Part shown: positions 63,396 to 64,000 of the stretch, one piece after another
How positions within the stretch are numbered: the first letter of the stretch is position 1
Layout: every line of letters begins with the position of its first letter
NCBI GenBank assembly: GCA_903813345.2
Contig: CAIIXF020000011.1
Span: forward strand, 6,598,571-6,662,570
Reading direction: 5' to 3'
Source of the DNA: Owenia fusiformis
Taxonomy: Eukaryota; Annelida; Polychaeta; Sabellida; Oweniidae
Length of the DNA: 64,000 nucleotides
Translations under genes and position numbers: made by a program
Notes under the pieces: generated by a model
Seen by the model: the letters and a program-made list of their open reading frames with translations, nothing else
Databases searched by the model: none
What the model was told of the DNA's origin: nothing

Positions 63396-63822
63396 CTAGA
63401 TGTGAGTAGAAATATTCTTGATTTACTCCATTAAAAATTCACAATTCAGTCAAACTGATGTCATATCTGGAATCTACATGTAAAATTACATCTAGAAATG
63501 TGGTTTTGAAAAGAGTTTATCAACTTTGAAAATTTAATTTTCTTTGAAAATGTGACTTCTAGGTCGAGGAGATTCCCCATAGGCCCCATGTTGTAAAACC
63601 ACAAAAAGTGAAATATCTTTTCTTGTGTTGGGCAGATAATATTTTCTTTTACTGGACATATTTTAATTTGTATAACTATCACATACATAAGGGTGATATG
63701 AAAAGTGGACCACTAAAACTGATGAATATTCAGGTTTAAGGGAATTTTGTAATACCCTGCCATGTTATTTCCCCAGAATCAGCCACCTGGTGGCGAAACT
63801 GGTCACTACCTACTCGCATCTG
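63396..63822. mobile_element. CAGATGCGAGTAG element, copy 3
   Basis: The ends TAGATGTGAGTAG and CTACTCGCATCTG and the body match copy 1 closely (CTTGATTTACTCCATTAAAA, CAGCCACCTGGTGGCGAAAC). It is uninterrupted, 427 bp, with no coding capacity. Confidence 0.75.
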
Positions 63823-64000
63823 AGTAATTTACTCATATCTTATTTTGCCTCAACTAAAAATTTGAGAACGTTAGGAGCCGATCTTTTTTTTAATGAATAG
63901 GTTTATTTCATACAATAAATAGACAGAGTTGGAGTAAATCGCCTTCCAGCATTCCATATTCCCACATAAGGAGCCCATCTAATCATCTGATCCCATAGAA

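Overview
This window is animal nuclear DNA. It is AT-rich, its genes are split by GT-AG introns, and mobile-element remnants and minisatellites fill most of the non-coding space. The gene content (a mitochondrial-clan cytochrome P450, an Mp20/transgelin-type calponin and an atypical E2F7/8) and the repeat types (TTAA- and TA-flanked miniature elements, pogo/Tigger-like ends, a GCCGGACGCC-bearing element) suggest a marine invertebrate. A lophotrochozoan or invertebrate deuterostome is my guess; the species cannot be fixed from sequence alone.

Layout. 1-10.3 kb holds only repeats: inverted-repeat elements, pogo-like ends, a 20-bp AT-rich minisatellite (5.1-5.96 kb), a 19/20-bp minisatellite (9.19-9.64 kb) and a long fold-back element (9.72-10.25 kb). 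At 10.36-11.02 kb lies a small two-exon plus-strand gene of unknown function, whose frame extends upstream past a single in-frame TGA. 11-19.4 kb is mostly repeats, including two TTAA-flanked elements. 19.4-28.85 kb is the P450 gene on the plus strand: a TATA-box promoter, a 5' exon, then ten coding exons. 31.9-39.94 kb is a four-exon plus-strand calponin-family gene, and its second intron ends in a tandem array of copies of its own 3' splice site. 40-44.5 kb has no gene that I can see. 44.7-52.8 kb is a ten-coding-exon E2F7/8 gene on the minus strand. Its likely first, non-coding exon and promoter lie 7.7 kb upstream, at 60.5-60.8 kb. A possible signal-peptide exon of another gene starts just beyond, on the plus strand at 61.13 kb, and would leave the window.

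The three confident genes do not form a pathway. The P450 would act in mitochondria on a sterol-like or other lipid substrate, the calponin on actin in muscle, and E2F7/8 as a cell-cycle transcriptional repressor. The most unusual points are: a tandem duplication inside E2F7/8 that created an extra in-frame exon between its two DNA-binding domains; the arrayed splice acceptors in the calponin gene; E2F-type sites in the likely E2F7/8 promoter; and a fold-back transposon with a 5-bp target duplication whose empty site is preserved in the neighbouring repeat copy.

Gene models were assembled by hand from splice-site consensus, reading phase and family resemblance. No database search, alignment or transcript evidence was available.
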